Below are positions 32,882 to 44,923 of a DNA stretch of 64,000 nt, one piece after another (the stretch's first letter is position 1; each line of letters begins with the position of its first letter). Position numbers and translations under genes: made by a program. The notes beneath the pieces are model-generated. The model saw only the letters and a list, made by a program, of their open reading frames with translations, was not told the origin of the DNA and ran no database searches. Origin of the DNA: Mauremys mutica. Lineage: Eukaryota; Chordata; Testudines; Geoemydidae. The stretch lies in the NCBI RefSeq assembly GCF_020497125.1, contig NC_059081.1:61152768-61216767 (forward strand), given 5' to 3'.

Positions 32882-35424
32882 TGGTTTTTGTTTGCTTATT
32901 TGGTAATTCACAAAATTTAAGCAATTCACAACTGGCTGCCCTGTCATTAGTGTTGAGTTTGAAACATGAATAAAATACACAGGCAATCAGTTGATTTATT
33001 AGTACCTAAGATAAACATAATTTAAAGAATATGAAATGCAAATAAGTCACAGATATTGCCTGTCTTGTTACTGGCTCCATCTTTAGTTTCTTGAAATTAA
33101 TTTTGCTTATTGTTTATAAGGCAAAGTCTTGTGATTTAATAAAATATGGTAGAAAGAAGATGTAGTGAGGCAAGATAGCACAAGTCAGAACAAGATTCAA
33201 AAATCAAACCGGACAAGACCAAGGAGTATGGAAAAGTTCAGGGCAATTAAACTCTTCCTCACACTCATTATTTCATTAGTCCAATCTGAATTTGGATTAC
33301 AGTTTGGTGTGGGTACAAGACATCACATTAATGTTCTCTCTTTCTGTTCTGGAATCAGACTACATACATCTCCTGAATTGTTGCCAAATATGGTTGTGAC
33401 CAGAGTGATTCTTACAATTAAGGTGGCAAAAAGTTCTAACTCCCTGATTTAACGTATTCATAATATTGCAAAACATTTACCTTTTCAGTTAAATTTTTTC
33501 TGCTTGATTTTGAAGCATAATTTATTTTTGAAACTTTGAGCAAAATCCTTTCAACCATATTGGAATTGTGAAAGGATTTTTAAAAAAAATGTTTTTCTGA
33601 ATTAAAAAAAAATCCTGACAATTTTCATTCTGATAGGATAAATAAAAATGATTAACTCTGAAATGTCACACTTAATAGGTAAATTGATGGTGTGTACTTT
33701 GCTTTGTTCTTTTTAAATTAGTTGTCAAACAGTCCATCTGTGCCAGTACCACTTTTAACAAAGTAGATTTGATGGGAGAGGCTGCAAAGTTATGCCTCAG
33801 CACCTTGGGACAGCCTTCATCCTGATCAATGTATTGGTATAATCAACCCATGTTAAAGTTTGGTGCTTTAACACGTTGATTTGGTGGTGCTTAGCACCTT
33901 GAGTAAGGCATTGCCGGATGCCAAAGTTGGTTCCCCATAGGAGATACTCCACAATTCCAGACGCTCAGTCAGTTTTGCCCTTGGATTCAGAGAGCAACTG
34001 CAAGAGGTGTCCAGTTTCCTGTTGGGCCCACATGTTCTGGAGGAGGAATGCAGAGCGGGACAAGAACAGGACTGGGAGAAGAAGTGGTGGGGAGAGTAGA
34101 TTGGGATAAGGTTAGGAGCTGGCTGTAGGAGGGGACTGGCTTAGCAAGAAGACTGAGACCCCAGAGTGGAAACAGAGCTGGCGGGATGCTAAGACTGAGA
34201 TCTGATGAAGAGCTGTGAGGGAATGGGGTGAGGAGACTGGGATCAGGAGTCTGAGGAAGGAGTCTCAGACTAGGAAGAGTGTGGGGTGGATGGAGAGACT
34301 GAGATGGGATGAGAAGGCTGGTGGGAGGTCTGGGGCTCACTGGTCAGGAAAAGTAGGACTGGAGCTAGCATAGTGGGGAAGACTGGGACTCAGATGGGCA
34401 GTAAGACTGACTGTGATGAAGAGTCCAGAGAAATGGAGATTGGGACTATCTACATGAATAGGCTGGAAGTAGGAGTTGGTTGGGGGCTGGGGGAAGACAG
34501 GACTGAGGCAGGGACAGGCTGGAGGGAATGAGAGTAAAAGGGATCAGGCTTGAGGGGAATGGGCAAAAGGGTCTGTAACCATTTAGATTATACTCCCCAT
34601 AGAGACAGTAATGAACCAAAGAGTCTTCAGTCTCAACATTTGTGTTATCAGCAAATATCTGCGAAATCCCCGGCAAAGCATGTGTCTCTTCCCCTCTGGT
34701 GACTGCTCCACATAGAGGATGAGAAACTACTACTGTTGTTAGTTACTCCTTTAGTTCAAGTGACAGAAATCTGTGTGGTGGCTTTGAGGGTTACAGCCAT
34801 GATGATGGCCTATATGGGTGTCAGTGCCACATGATATACTTTGTTTTTTCAGTTTGTTATTCTAAAACCCAAGGAAATTGTGCGTGCCAGAATTATGGTT
34901 GTCTGTGGAGCGTTAACATGGCTCCCTTAAGGCTGCATGAGCAACCTCAATTCTGACATTTTCTAACTTTTGAGTACTTGACTTTGCAACCGTAACATTC
35001 TTTTTATGTGTTTTTTTTCTGTGTAATTACTAATTACATTGTGCAATCTTAATATATGCATATGGATTCTATATGACTCTGTAGGTGTGTGGCCTGATCC
35101 TTTGTTTCCTTATGCAAAGTTTTCACTCTATATCATTCTGTTTTACCATTTGAGTTATGTAGTGAGAAAAAGGGTTCAGAGAAATTATTAAACCACTTTG
35201 TTAGTGGTGCTCAGGTCAGTTTTATCTGAAGCAGCAGCCACATAGCAGGTTAAGTTAGGATGCCAGCGGGAATCGGTGGCATTTATAAGCTCAACTGTTA
35301 GACCAAGAGGACCCTTGCCACAAAGTCCAATTACATCTACAAATGAGAGATATAAAATTAATCTGGAAGCAGTATTCCAAAATGATATGGAAAAGTTTTC
35401 TTTTGAAGATTAAAGACTCTTCTT
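32882..35424. other. ADAM23: Intronic DNA with a purine-rich tract
   Basis: Mostly AT-rich. Between about 34040 and 34560 the + strand is strongly purine-rich, with loosely repeated gactgggactgag-like phrases, probably an old degenerate tandem repeat. The long minus-strand frame over it (33987-34340) reflects that composition. No gene is supported. Confidence 0.5.
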
Positions 35425-35523
35425 GGGATTTTCAAAAATGGCTAATGGAGTCAGATACTCAACTTCCATTGAAAGTCAGTGAGAACTCGATGCCTAATAC
35501 CCTCAGACATTTTTGAAAATCCC
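35425..35523. mobile_element. Short palindromic MITE, 99 bp
   Basis: The ends GGGATTTTCAAAAATG and CATTTTTGAAAATCCC are perfect inverted repeats around a centre (cttccattgaaagtcagtga) typical of a reptile/bird palindromic MITE. A related, more decayed copy lies at 61441. Confidence 0.8.
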
Positions 35524-38076
35524 ATCCTATATGGTCATTGCTATACACCGTGCAGATGAAGTTAATGTATCCTGTAGAGATAATGTTATAATTATTTTTT
35601 AAAGAAATTTCAATGTGCTAAGTTAAGAGACTGCCCTTCTTAATAACAGAAATTCATAGATTTTATATTGGGATCAGCTTCAACTATTGTTAAGCAGTAA
35701 ATGTGTAACACAATTATAATATTGCAGTATACTTTTTAATTGATAAACTGCTGCATACAGAAGCTTTAAGTCTCAGGTGCAAGAGTCAGAGTTGTTTTAT
35801 GTATTTATATTGGATTTCAGGCTAGTCAAATTAATTGCATAAATATGTGCAATTAATGTTTATGAAATGCCAATATTACTTCTGTAACACATACGCTTAT
35901 CCAGAATTGAAATTGTGCAGGTATGTTTACGTTTGACTTAGAGTTGGGTAAGCTAGGGAAAGTACCCGTGGCAATCCAACTACTACTGAAAAAGCTTTTC
36001 ATTATACTGTATGTAATCCTCAGTGCGATTAATGTTTAACACTTTTAAATTAGACTGAATTTGCTCTCTGTCCAGGAAGCTAAATAAATGAATGTTCCAC
36101 AATGGCTTTCCTAAAAATGGGTTGGTTACACTGGCACCAGTGGACCAGTTCTCAAACTTCCAATGACAGGAGCAAATATTGACTAGTCTGGTCTTTGTTT
36201 AACTAGAATATTTTTGTAGTGTCCCATATCTTTGTGATGATCCTGACTCAGTAAATTAGTATACAGGCAACAGGCAATACTGAGGAAGCTCTGATGCTAG
36301 AACAAGTGGTGCAACCAGAGCCTATTTTGCCACTGTTGAAATTCACACAGCCTGGTATTAATGAATCCTTGGTAACCTTGATTCTTCCACCCTTTATATA
36401 GACTCAGAAGTCTGCAACACATAAATGTTACAGAGGATGAGTTTTTGTGGATCAGGTACTGTATAGAAAATAGTGGATAAAGTCACCCCTTTTTACTTTG
36501 GAAACTGCTGAGGATCTCACAACTATGAAGGTACTTGGAATGAGATTCCCCTGAAAGTAGAGCAGCAGTGCCTGTTCACCCTCCTCTGGAATAATTGATG
36601 AGGGAGGGTAGACAGCACTTGCATACTACCCTGGCTATTTCTAAGACAATTGACATAAAATATATTCTACTTAGAGAACCAATGACTATTCCTCTCAGTC
36701 TCCTTTTGAAAATCTGGTCATGAAGGTAACAATGGCTGGAGCCAACACTATCTGTGACTCAAGATGCTGCAATGACCTTGGATTTTGGATTTACCAGTCT
36801 GCTGGTTGTCAGCTTCCTTTGGGATCTATCTTCTGTGGGCAAGTAACAGTTTGAGCTGTGGAAGATGGATAATTGCTCATGAAGAAATGTGATGAACTCA
36901 AAAGTTAAGCAGTGGGGAAGTGGAAATGACTGGAGAATGCACTGTCGATGACTCTAATTGTAGTATCATGAGACTTGATTCTGAAAGGTATACATGGGTG
37001 TGATAACCAATCCTAAATGTGGAGGTTCAGCAGAAATTCAGTGATGTGCTTTTGGATGAAGAGAACCTATTTTGGAAAGAGATGGATTTTTGCCTTCACT
37101 CCAGAAAGATGCCTTTGTCTCCTTATGGAGCTTTTTACTAGTTGAAAAGCCAGAACATGTCCACAACCTGAGGGTACTTTCAGTGGCAGGATGATAGTAC
37201 ATTAACTGGGCGGCCACCTTTCACTGACTCCTTGGAGCAACTCAACTGAACACAAATGATGATGCTGCTCTTAAATTTGTAGAATGTTAGAGACTAAAAT
37301 CATTACAACCTACAAATCATTACATGCCAATGTTATGTTCCTCAAAGTTTACTAGGATCAGACTATTTCATGTAACCAAGGAGAAAGCCAAAAGAAACCT
37401 AACAACTCCAATATTTGTTAAGTCATCGGTATGACATCTACTGAGATGGAGGCTCCGCTCAGATCTAGACTCATGAGATATGTCTATTCTCACCTAAATG
37501 CCAAATGTCCATATCAGATGAGCGGATCTTGGACATAACGCATGGTTGCTACCTGAAGCCAAACCCAGCACCTTCATCTAGTCTCTTATTTCCACCAGTC
37601 TGTAAAAAACATCAGATGATTCTTCAAAACATAGCTTGTTTTCTTAGCATAGGGGCCTAGAACTACTTTCCAAAAAAAAAAAGTCTCAAGGCTTTGCTCC
37701 ATAATTTTCAATGTGCAGAAGAAAATAGGAAGAGCCTAAACCATTCTTGACTTACAGCCATTCAAACCTTCATCAGAAAATCAAAGCACGAGATAGATAC
37801 TCCTGAACTCCACACAAGCTGTAGTGTCCTTAGGAGACTTGGCAGACACTATCCTGCACTTGTTGATAATGCAGTGCCATAGTCAGCTTCTGAACTTGGT
37901 TCATGGAGATGATCACATGCTTATTAGCCCTCAGTCAGTGACTTAATGGGCGCTAGTCAGCCTACAGGAACTTGGATTCATTGTAAATGTAAAGAGTTGT
38001 TTAAATCTGGTCCAAAAAAATTGCACATTAAGATGTTAAAATATATACTGTACATCCCAGGCTGGAGTTTCTCCAA
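35524..38076 (+). other. Intronic DNA, probable very old pol remnant at its right end
   Basis: Most of the stretch is unassigned. Near 37960-38070 the + strand, across frames, gives short words such as LQELGFIVN that look like the segment following the catalytic motif of a DIRS or related reverse transcriptase. The Ty3/gypsy element inserted directly into this sequence. The assignment is tentative. Confidence 0.35.
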
Positions 38077-38081
38077 CAGAG

Positions 38082-38499
38082 TGTTATAGCTGGGTTGTGG
38101 TCAGAGGCAAAGTCCACAGTCATGAAACAGGAGTTGAGAGTCAGGCTGGGTCAGGATACAAGGGGGTTAGAAGCAGGAGACAAGCTGGAGACCAGAGCCA
38201 CAAATCAAATGCCAGAAATCAAGCCAGATTAGGATGCCAGGAAGTCAAGCCAGGGGAGCAGGAGCAGGGTGGATCCCAGTGGTTTGGTCAGCTTCTTGTT
38301 CCTGCTGCTGGCTTATGTAAGGTCAGTGGACCAATCAGCTGCTCTGGGATTCTGCTAATAGGACCTCAGGGATGGAGCTTCAAAATGAGGCCGGGCTTCA
38401 TGGGTCCTTGGATAAGCAGTAGTCAGCAGGCCACCAAGTGGAGGGTTGGAGCATAGCTGCTTCTGTGGACCTGGATTCAAGGCCCCATGGCTCATGACA
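38082..38499 (-). repeat. Ty3/gypsy 3' LTR
   Basis: It aligns along most of its length with the LTR at 45842-46382 (shared landmarks: ggatgccaggaagtcaagc, gagcaggagc, gggtggatcc, taagcagtagtcag). It is about 120 bp shorter, mainly through internal deletions near the outer end and in the middle. It ends ctcatgaca next to internal sequence. Confidence 0.9.
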
Positions 38500-39225
38500 G
38501 CACCCGTCTCCTAGGGGCGCCCTCTGGGCCTAGGTTTCTTAGGGTGCTCATATGGATGAGGATGGGAGCATGAATATTCTCAGCTGGCTTGCAGGTGCAT
38601 TCCTCTGCGCCATAACCTTCCCAGTTGATCAGGTAGCACAATTTACCCTGCTTGACCTTGGAATCGAGAACTTCATGGACAGTGTATTCTTCCTGACCTT
38701 GTGGAGGTGGTGATTGGGCTCTCAGGAACAATGTGTTCTTAGTTTGGGTTTTAGGAGTGAGACATGGAATATGGGGTAGACTGTAAGGGATTAAGGGAGC
38801 TAGAGTTTGAAGGTGATCGGGTTGATTTGTTGCCGAATCTGGTGAGGGCCAAGGAACTGGTGATCTAGTTTCCAAGAGGGTCTGTCTGTACAGAGGTATT
38901 CTGTAGAAAGCCATACCTTTTGTCCTACAGACTAGGCAGGGCCTTGTTGCCTGTAGTCCTCCTTTGTAGTCCTCCTTTGCCTTCTCAGGATGTCCTTTCA
39001 CCTCTTCTTGGATGTGTTGTATAGATCAAACGCTGATGGATTAGGGAAGGAGGTCGGTAATTGTGGATGAAATTAAGGGCAGTACCTATAGTTGACAAAG
39101 AAGGGGCTGTGGCCAGTGGATGCGTGGTCTGCATTATTCTATGAGAACTTGGCATGTGATAATACTGTAGACCAGTGATCCTGGTGATGGTTAGTGTAGC
39201 CTTATAGGTATTGCTCTGGCATCTG
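38500..39225 (-). pseudogene. Gypsy integrase C-terminus with chromodomain
   Basis: The minus frame 39001-38492 contains, after a degraded GPY-type region, EEYTVHEVLDSKVKQGKLCY followed by LINWEGYG, the fold signature of a chromodomain. Such domains at the integrase tail define the chromovirus branch and are known to bias integration towards marked chromatin. The frame is open to the LTR. Upstream frames are interrupted by the SINE and hAT insertions. Confidence 0.85.
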
Positions 39226-39400
39226 GTTGATTGGTTTGAGCACTGGCCTGCTAAATCCAGGGTTGTGAGTTCAATCTTTCAGGGGGCCATTTAGGGATCT
39301 GGGGCAAAAATATGTCTGGAGATTAGTCCTGCTTTGAGCAGGGGGTTGGACTAGATGACCTCCTGAGGTCCCTTCCAACCCTGATATTCTATGATTCATT
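39226..39400 (+). repeat. CryI-like SINE, 5'-truncated, nested in gypsy
   Basis: It starts inside the A box region (ggtttgagcactggcctgct), keeps the B box-like ggttgtgagttcaatct and the gggggccatttagggatctg middle. It ends in a well-preserved CR1-type tail finishing tattctatgattc. The tail is almost identical over some 70 bp to the 3' end of the CR1 at 46391. It interrupts the integrase pseudogene. Confidence 0.88.
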
Positions 39401-40600
39401 CCATTTGGCCATTCAACTGAGGGTGGTAGGCAGAGGACAGGTGCATGTAGACAATTAATAGGCACGAAGCCTTGTGCCAGAAGCAGGTAGTGAACTAGAG
39501 ACCCCAATCAGAGATGACTAGGGCCCTACCAAATTCACAGTTCACTTTGGTAAATTTCACAGTCATAGGATTTTAAAAAATTTACATTTCATGTTTTCAT
39601 ATATTTAAATCTGAAATTTCACTGTGTTATAACTGTGGGGGTCCTGACACGAAGGGAGATTGTGGGGGTAAGTGTATCGCAAGGCAATTTGAGGCGGTCA
39701 CGGTATTGCCATCCTTCTGCGCTTCTGCTGGTAGCGAGGCTGCCTTCAGAGTTGGGCTCCCAGCCAGCAGCCGTGGAACTTCCTGCAGCTGGAGGAGGTT
39801 CCCAGAGGTGGGTCTAACCTGGCCCCAGGAGTGGCCTGTGTAGGGGACAAGAAAGTCCTGTCCCTCCCTGGCCTCAGTGGCCCTAGCAGCTAGAGCCCAG
39901 CGCACAGTAGGAGCCCCCAGCTGGAGTGCCCCAGCCCATTCCATCCCCAGCTCCAGGCTCAGCACTTGGGGGCTAAAGGAGCCTTGGGCTGGCTGTGCAG
40001 GGGGGCATTACCACAGCACCCCCCTGACCACAGGTCCTTGGGCAGTTGCTCATTCATAAGGCCAGCCATGCCCCCCAAAAGTTATGACGCCCCCAGTACC
40101 ATGCCACCCGTGCTTCTGCGCTGCTGCTGCTGGTGGCACTGCCTTTAGAGCTGTGCTCCTGGCCAGAAACCACTGCTCTCCAGCTGCCCAACTCTGTGCT
40201 GCCTTCAGAAGTAAGGGTATCAGTACTGCAACCCTCCTACAATAGCCAGATTTCATGAGGGAGACCAGATTTCATTGTTCATGATGTGTTTTTTCACAGC
40301 CGTGAATTTGGTAGGGCCCTAGAGATGAAATGATCCAGGAGGCAATGAAGATAGACTGCTTTGTTTATCCAGAGCTGGGTAGTTTTCCCAGTGGAGGGGA
40401 ATCCCATGCAAGGGAATGAAGTGAGCAATTTTTGAAAAGCAATCCACTACTATCAGGATGGTCATGAAATCACTGGATTTTGGTAGTTTCACCAGAAAGT
40501 CAAAGGAAATGGCCTCCCAGGACCGAGAAAGTGTTTCTTCAGGGTTTCTGGAATGGGATCTTGGTATGAGCACACACCTGGCAGGAAGCAACAACAGTCT
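39401..40600 (-). pseudogene. Gypsy integrase core, split by insertions
   Basis: On the minus strand 40594-40322 encodes WEAISFDFLVKLPKSSDF and VVDCFSKIAHFIPL, which carry the first catalytic Asp of the integrase core and its following strand. After the hAT insertion the frame resumes at 39507-39401 with HAPVLCLPPSVEWPNG-like text in a shifted frame, the region approaching the final catalytic residue. The core is broken by the hAT element, by the SINE and by small frameshifts. Confidence 0.8.
39519..40321. mobile_element. hAT-type element nested in gypsy, 803 bp
   Basis: The ends TAGGGCCCTACCAAATTCAC and GTGAATTTGGTAGGGCCCTA are perfect inverted repeats of 20 bp. The 8-bp flanks gagatgac (39511-39518) and gagatgaa (40322-40329) match at 7 of 8. 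The body has a duplicated GC-rich part (ggtagcgaggctgccttcag and its relative near 40125-40145) and encodes nothing recognisable. Confidence 0.88.
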
Positions 40601-41125
40601 CTATTGTGGGGCACATAGGAGGCCACTAGAAGTACCGGGACATTAATCTTTGGATTTTTTTATTTCCCAAAGTGTCCTGCCAGGCACAATTGAAGGCTGC
40701 CACTCTTGCAAGTCGTGGGGCGAGGACGGACGATGACATAGATGTGGTCCCTTATGAATGTGATCCCCCTCCCAAGTGTTGTGTGGATCTAAGTCTGTAA
40801 TGGCCATCTTGTTGGGTGGAGTTCCAGAGGCAGAGGCAGAGCATGAGCAAATCTTGGTGGTGGGTCATGTTGAGGAAATTATGCAACTTGAGAATGTGGG
40901 CTGGTTCTGGACTCGGGCCTTGTGGATCAGACCCATACCTTCAGGGAAAGGTGTTAGTCATAGCATTTCTAGTTCCAGGGTGGTAGGTCAAGTTAAAGTT
41001 GAACTAGGCGAAGAATAGGACCCACTGGAACTGTCACTGGTTTAGGACATTGGCCCTGCAAGATACTCCAGATTTTTGTGATCAGTAAATACTTGGACTA
41101 AATGATAGGCCCCTTTCAAGTAGTG

Positions 41126-42095
41126 TCACCAGTTTTCAAAAGCAGTCTTAATTGTCAAGAGCTCTTTGTCCAAGAGCTCATAGCTTCGCTCAGAAGGAGT
41201 AAACTTCCTGGAGTAGTAGGTGATGGGATGCAGTATTTGCTTGTGTCCATGCCTCTGGGAGAGGACTGCCCCAACTGCTATGCTAGAGACATCATCTTCC
41301 ACGATGAAAACTGTTGTCGTGTGTGGGTGGGCCATTACTGAAGCAAGGCACATGGTGAAGGCAAGCATTATCTGTTCCAATGCGTGCTGTGCCTTGGGCG
41401 ACCAGTGGAACTGGGCATTCTTCCAGAGTAGGATAGTGAGGGGCTAGGCTTGTTTTGAAAAATTTGAGCTAAACCTTCAGTAAAAGTTTGCAAAGCCTAG
41501 AAAATGTTGTAGGCCACGCGCATTGCAGGGGGCTACCTAGTCGTGGACAGCCTGGAGTTTGCGCAGATCCAGCTTGGTTACTTCCAGGGACAGGATGAAA
41601 CCCAGGAACTCAGTCAAGGTCTGATTGAATGCACACTTTTTTGAGTTTAGCATAGAGACCATGTTGTTGTCGTCTCTCCAGGACTGTGTGGACGTGAGTG
41701 GTGTGTTGGTCCAGATAGTCTGAGAAGCTCAATGTATCATCTAAGTATACCAATACAAATTGGTCCAGTAGGTCTAGAGCACATTGTTAATAAAGTGCTG
41801 GAATGTTGCTGGCGCATTAGTCAACTGAATAGCTTGACTAAATATTCAAAGTGTCTGTATTAGGTGTAAAAGGCAATCTTCCATTCATCACCCTCTTGGA
41901 TATGGATGAAACTAAGCTCCCCGGAGATCCAGGTTAGTGACTGTATGGGTGGCCTCCATACAGTCTAACAACTCAGGGATTGCGGGTAGTGGGTAACTGT
42001 TCGACAGAAGCGGAGGCTGCTGTACTTGTTTTGTACGAAAAGGACTGGGACACTGGCTGGTGAGGTTGACCTGTGGATGAGTGCCTGGGGCCAGG
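41126..42095 (-). pseudogene. Gypsy reverse transcriptase end and RNase H
   Basis: The minus strand carries the catalytic YLDD motif at 41736-41747 in a decayed frame. It then reads into RNase H text at 41380-41126, with FIVEDDVSSIAVGAVLSQ (first catalytic Asp region), ILHPITYYSRKFTPSERSYE and LLDKELLTIKTAFENW. Reverse transcriptase frames upstream of YLDD shift several times. The segment is cut on its 5' side by a solo LTR at 42096. Confidence 0.85.
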
Positions 42096-43254
42096 TGTGA
42101 CGTTGCACTCTATATGATTTTATGAAAATATGCTAATGTAACTGGAATATGCTTCATGCAAAAGGTCTCTTGTAAGGTATCATTACAAAGCTTATAATCT
42201 ACTCAGTGTGATCATCCTATTTGTATAAATGTACCACTCTTGTACCTGAAACTAAAAATATGAAATATAACTCTGAGGGCCTATTGTAATTATGCAAAGT
42301 GTGGGCCATTAATGGTGGTTTGGAATCTTGATGACTCCCATTAACCAGGACAATTGACTGCAGATGGCTCTGTTTTACCTGTAAGTCTTCCTGGATACGT
42401 GTGTGCTGGCAAGTGGGTAATGAAGTCTTACAGTGACGTGATCACGTCACTTGAACTGGAATCCATCTTTAACCTGGTGTCTTTCCAGTGAGAAGGAGGG
42501 GGTGGGAACCCAGAGAGGGACAAAGGATTCCTGCCTTATGCCAAAGAGATATAAGTGGGTGGAACAGAACAAAGTGAGAGCCATCATGAGGAATCCCCTA
42601 GCTACCACCTGAGCTGGAACAAGGGCTGTACCAGGGGAAAGGATTGTGCCCAGACTAAGAAGGCATCCAGTCTGTGAAAGAAACATATTGAAACATCTTT
42701 CAGGATGAGCTATTATCTGTACTCAATTGTATTACTGTATTAGGCTTAGATTTGCATGTTTTATTTTATTTTGCTTGGTAACTCACTTTGTTCTGTCTGT
42801 TACTACTTGGAACCACTTAGATCCGACTTTCTGTATTTAATAAAATCACTTTTCACTTATTAATTAACTCAGAGTATGTGTTAATACCTGGGGCGGGCAG
42901 GGGCAAACAGCTGTGCATATCTCTCTACTGGTGTTATAGAGGGCAAACAATTTATGAGTTTACTCTGTATAAGCTTTATACAGGGTAAAACGGATTTATT
43001 TGGGTTTAGACCCCGTTGGGAGTTGGGCATCTGAGTGTTAAAGATAAGAACACTTCTGTAAGCTGCTTTCAGTGAAGCCTGCAGCTTTGGGGCAAGTAAT
43101 TCAGACCCTGGGTCTGTGTTGGAGCAGACGGGAGTGTCTGGCTCAGCAAGACAGGGTGCTGAGGTCCCGAGCTGGCAGGGAAAGCAGGGGCAGAAGTAGT
43201 CTTGGCACATCAGGTGGCAGCTCCCAGGGGGTTTCTGTGATCTAACCCGTCACA
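42096..43254 (+). repeat. Solo LTR nested in gypsy, copy A (1159 bp)
   Basis: It runs from TGTGACGTTGCAC to CCCGTCACA with flanking 5-bp repeats ccagg and ctagg (4 of 5 match). A polyadenylation signal (aataaaat) lies near 42839. The same LTR family occurs in inverted orientation at 59555-60985, which confirms the boundaries independently. There are no internal genes. It split the gypsy polymerase. Confidence 0.9.
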
Positions 43255-43553
43255 CTAGGTTCTCTTGGAGTTATTCTCGCAAACACTGCCAGTTTAGGCT
43301 CTGACTTTGCATATGTCTACCTAAACCCCATCTTCACCTCTGATTGGAGTTCTATGGGGCAATCATAGTCTCAATGTGAGGTGAGGCTTTCTGCATTCTT
43401 CTTTTCAAATATATCAGCATAGTTGTGGAAGTTGAGGGGGCAGGTGACTAAACCTACTTGATCCTTCTTGAGCCTGGGTGCTGCACTCACTGAACCCTGA
43501 CCATGATGTCAGTAGAATTCTGTTGGGAAAGTGACCTTTCGTTCTTGACACCA
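43255..43553 (-). pseudogene. Gypsy reverse transcriptase fragment between two LTRs
   Basis: This short remnant of the gypsy interior lies between the two nested solo LTRs. No open frame of useful length remains; it is assigned by position and by continuity of the surrounding element. Confidence 0.55.
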
Positions 43554-44477
43554 TGTCAAGGCTGATTCCCCACTCTGGCACTTCGAGTGCAGAAGGTGGG
43601 GACCCGCAAGGATTCTAAAAATTAATACTGGCCACTGCAGGCTTGTATTAAACTCCCAAGGTTACAGCTTCTCTCTGACCTAGGATGGGTAGATGCTGCC
43701 ACCATCCAAGTTTAAAAAACAAACAAACCCCTTTGGACCCAGGAAGGCACACTTGGGAATTCCTCCCTGTGAGGTACCCTCAAGCCCTTTCACCCCCCCT
43801 CCAGGGAAGAGCTGAGAAAGAAAACAAAGGAAATCAGCTATTGCCACCAGTTAATTAAACAACATATGCACATACCTCTTAGGACACAAAAACCCAATCC
43901 CGTTCTTAAAAAAGGTAAATTTTATTAAAAACAAAAAGAAAAAAAATACATTTGGAACTTAGGCTATTGCTAGATTTTAAAAGAGCAAATATAATAATTA
44001 AGCCTCAAGAATGGTTTTCTTGAGGTCCAGCTTAATGGTTACAAGCAAAACAAAAGCATTTTGGGGGTTAGCACAGAGGAGTCCACAAGCCATGAAGAAA
44101 TAAGAGAGAAACCTAATCGTGTCTTCCTAGACATTCCCTGATCTACTTACATGTCTGAGGTTTCAGATAAGTAATTCCTAGGTATGATTTGATGATTTTT
44201 CATACCTGGTTTATAGCTTCTTACAGCATTGCTGCTCTGTGCCTCCTCTCTCCAGAGAACAGACAGACAGAAAAAGGGAGAGGTTTTTCCCAATTTTAAA
44301 AAGTTCTAGCCCTCCCATTGGTTTGTTTGGTCAGGTGCCCACTCCCTTCCTTTTACCTGTGGGCTTTTTTAACCCTTTACAGATAAAGCACGTAGAGAAC
44401 AGCTACTAATAGGGATTTTGTAGCTAACTGTCTGGCTGGGTGTCCATAAAAGGGAGCTACTCCCCCTTCATTTATCA
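43554..44477 (-). repeat. Second solo LTR nested in gypsy, 0.92 kb
   Basis: The segment begins TGTCAAGGCTGATTCC and ends CTTCATTTATCA(CA). The flanking pentamers cacca and caaca agree at 4 of 5 if the end is taken at 44477. A reverse-complement polyadenylation-like element (tttattaaa, 43920) suggests minus orientation. The family differs from the LTR at 42096. The boundary is approximate by a few bases. Confidence 0.7.
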
Positions 44478-44680
44478 CAACAACAAATGAGGGGATCGTG
44501 AAGGGTTAGTCAGGAGATGCCAAAGATCAGGGGAAAATGGAGGGAATCGATCATGCCAAATTGAATTATTTCTCTGTGTCCCTGAATAATGGTCTCTAGG
44601 GGAAAAGACTCCACCGCAACTGGACCTGAGGACAGTGGGGAGCCATCAATAGTTTAAATCACGTCTAGTATGGCCTTGTG

Positions 44681-44923
44681 TCACAGAGGAAACTGTAGGG
44701 CCTGAGCTGTAGTGGCACTCATAAATTTTTCTGCTGCTCCTGAACTGATGAGGGCCTGTTGGAGGGAGATCTGCTGGGGGTCTCTTGGGATCAGCAAATG
44801 GGAGGCGGCCCCTAGGTGGGGCTCAGTGTGTGTCTCAGTGAGGACTAGGGTACAGGGAAATTCTCTTCCCTCAAGGATCAGGTCGGTTCTCCCCACTGTG
44901 TCTGGACCAGCTTGTTTCCCCAA
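44681..44923 (-). pseudogene. Gypsy aspartic protease region
   Basis: The minus frame includes QQALISSGAAEKFMSATTAQ, aligned by pattern with the retropepsin active-site block where a D-S/T-G-A motif is usual. Here the position of the catalytic Asp is Ser, which would abolish activity. It lies directly after the zinc knuckle, as expected. Confidence 0.7.

Noticed and set aside
33987..34340. 117-codon minus-strand frame
   Set aside because: It is the complement of a purine-rich tract and gives low-complexity Pro/Ser/Leu text.
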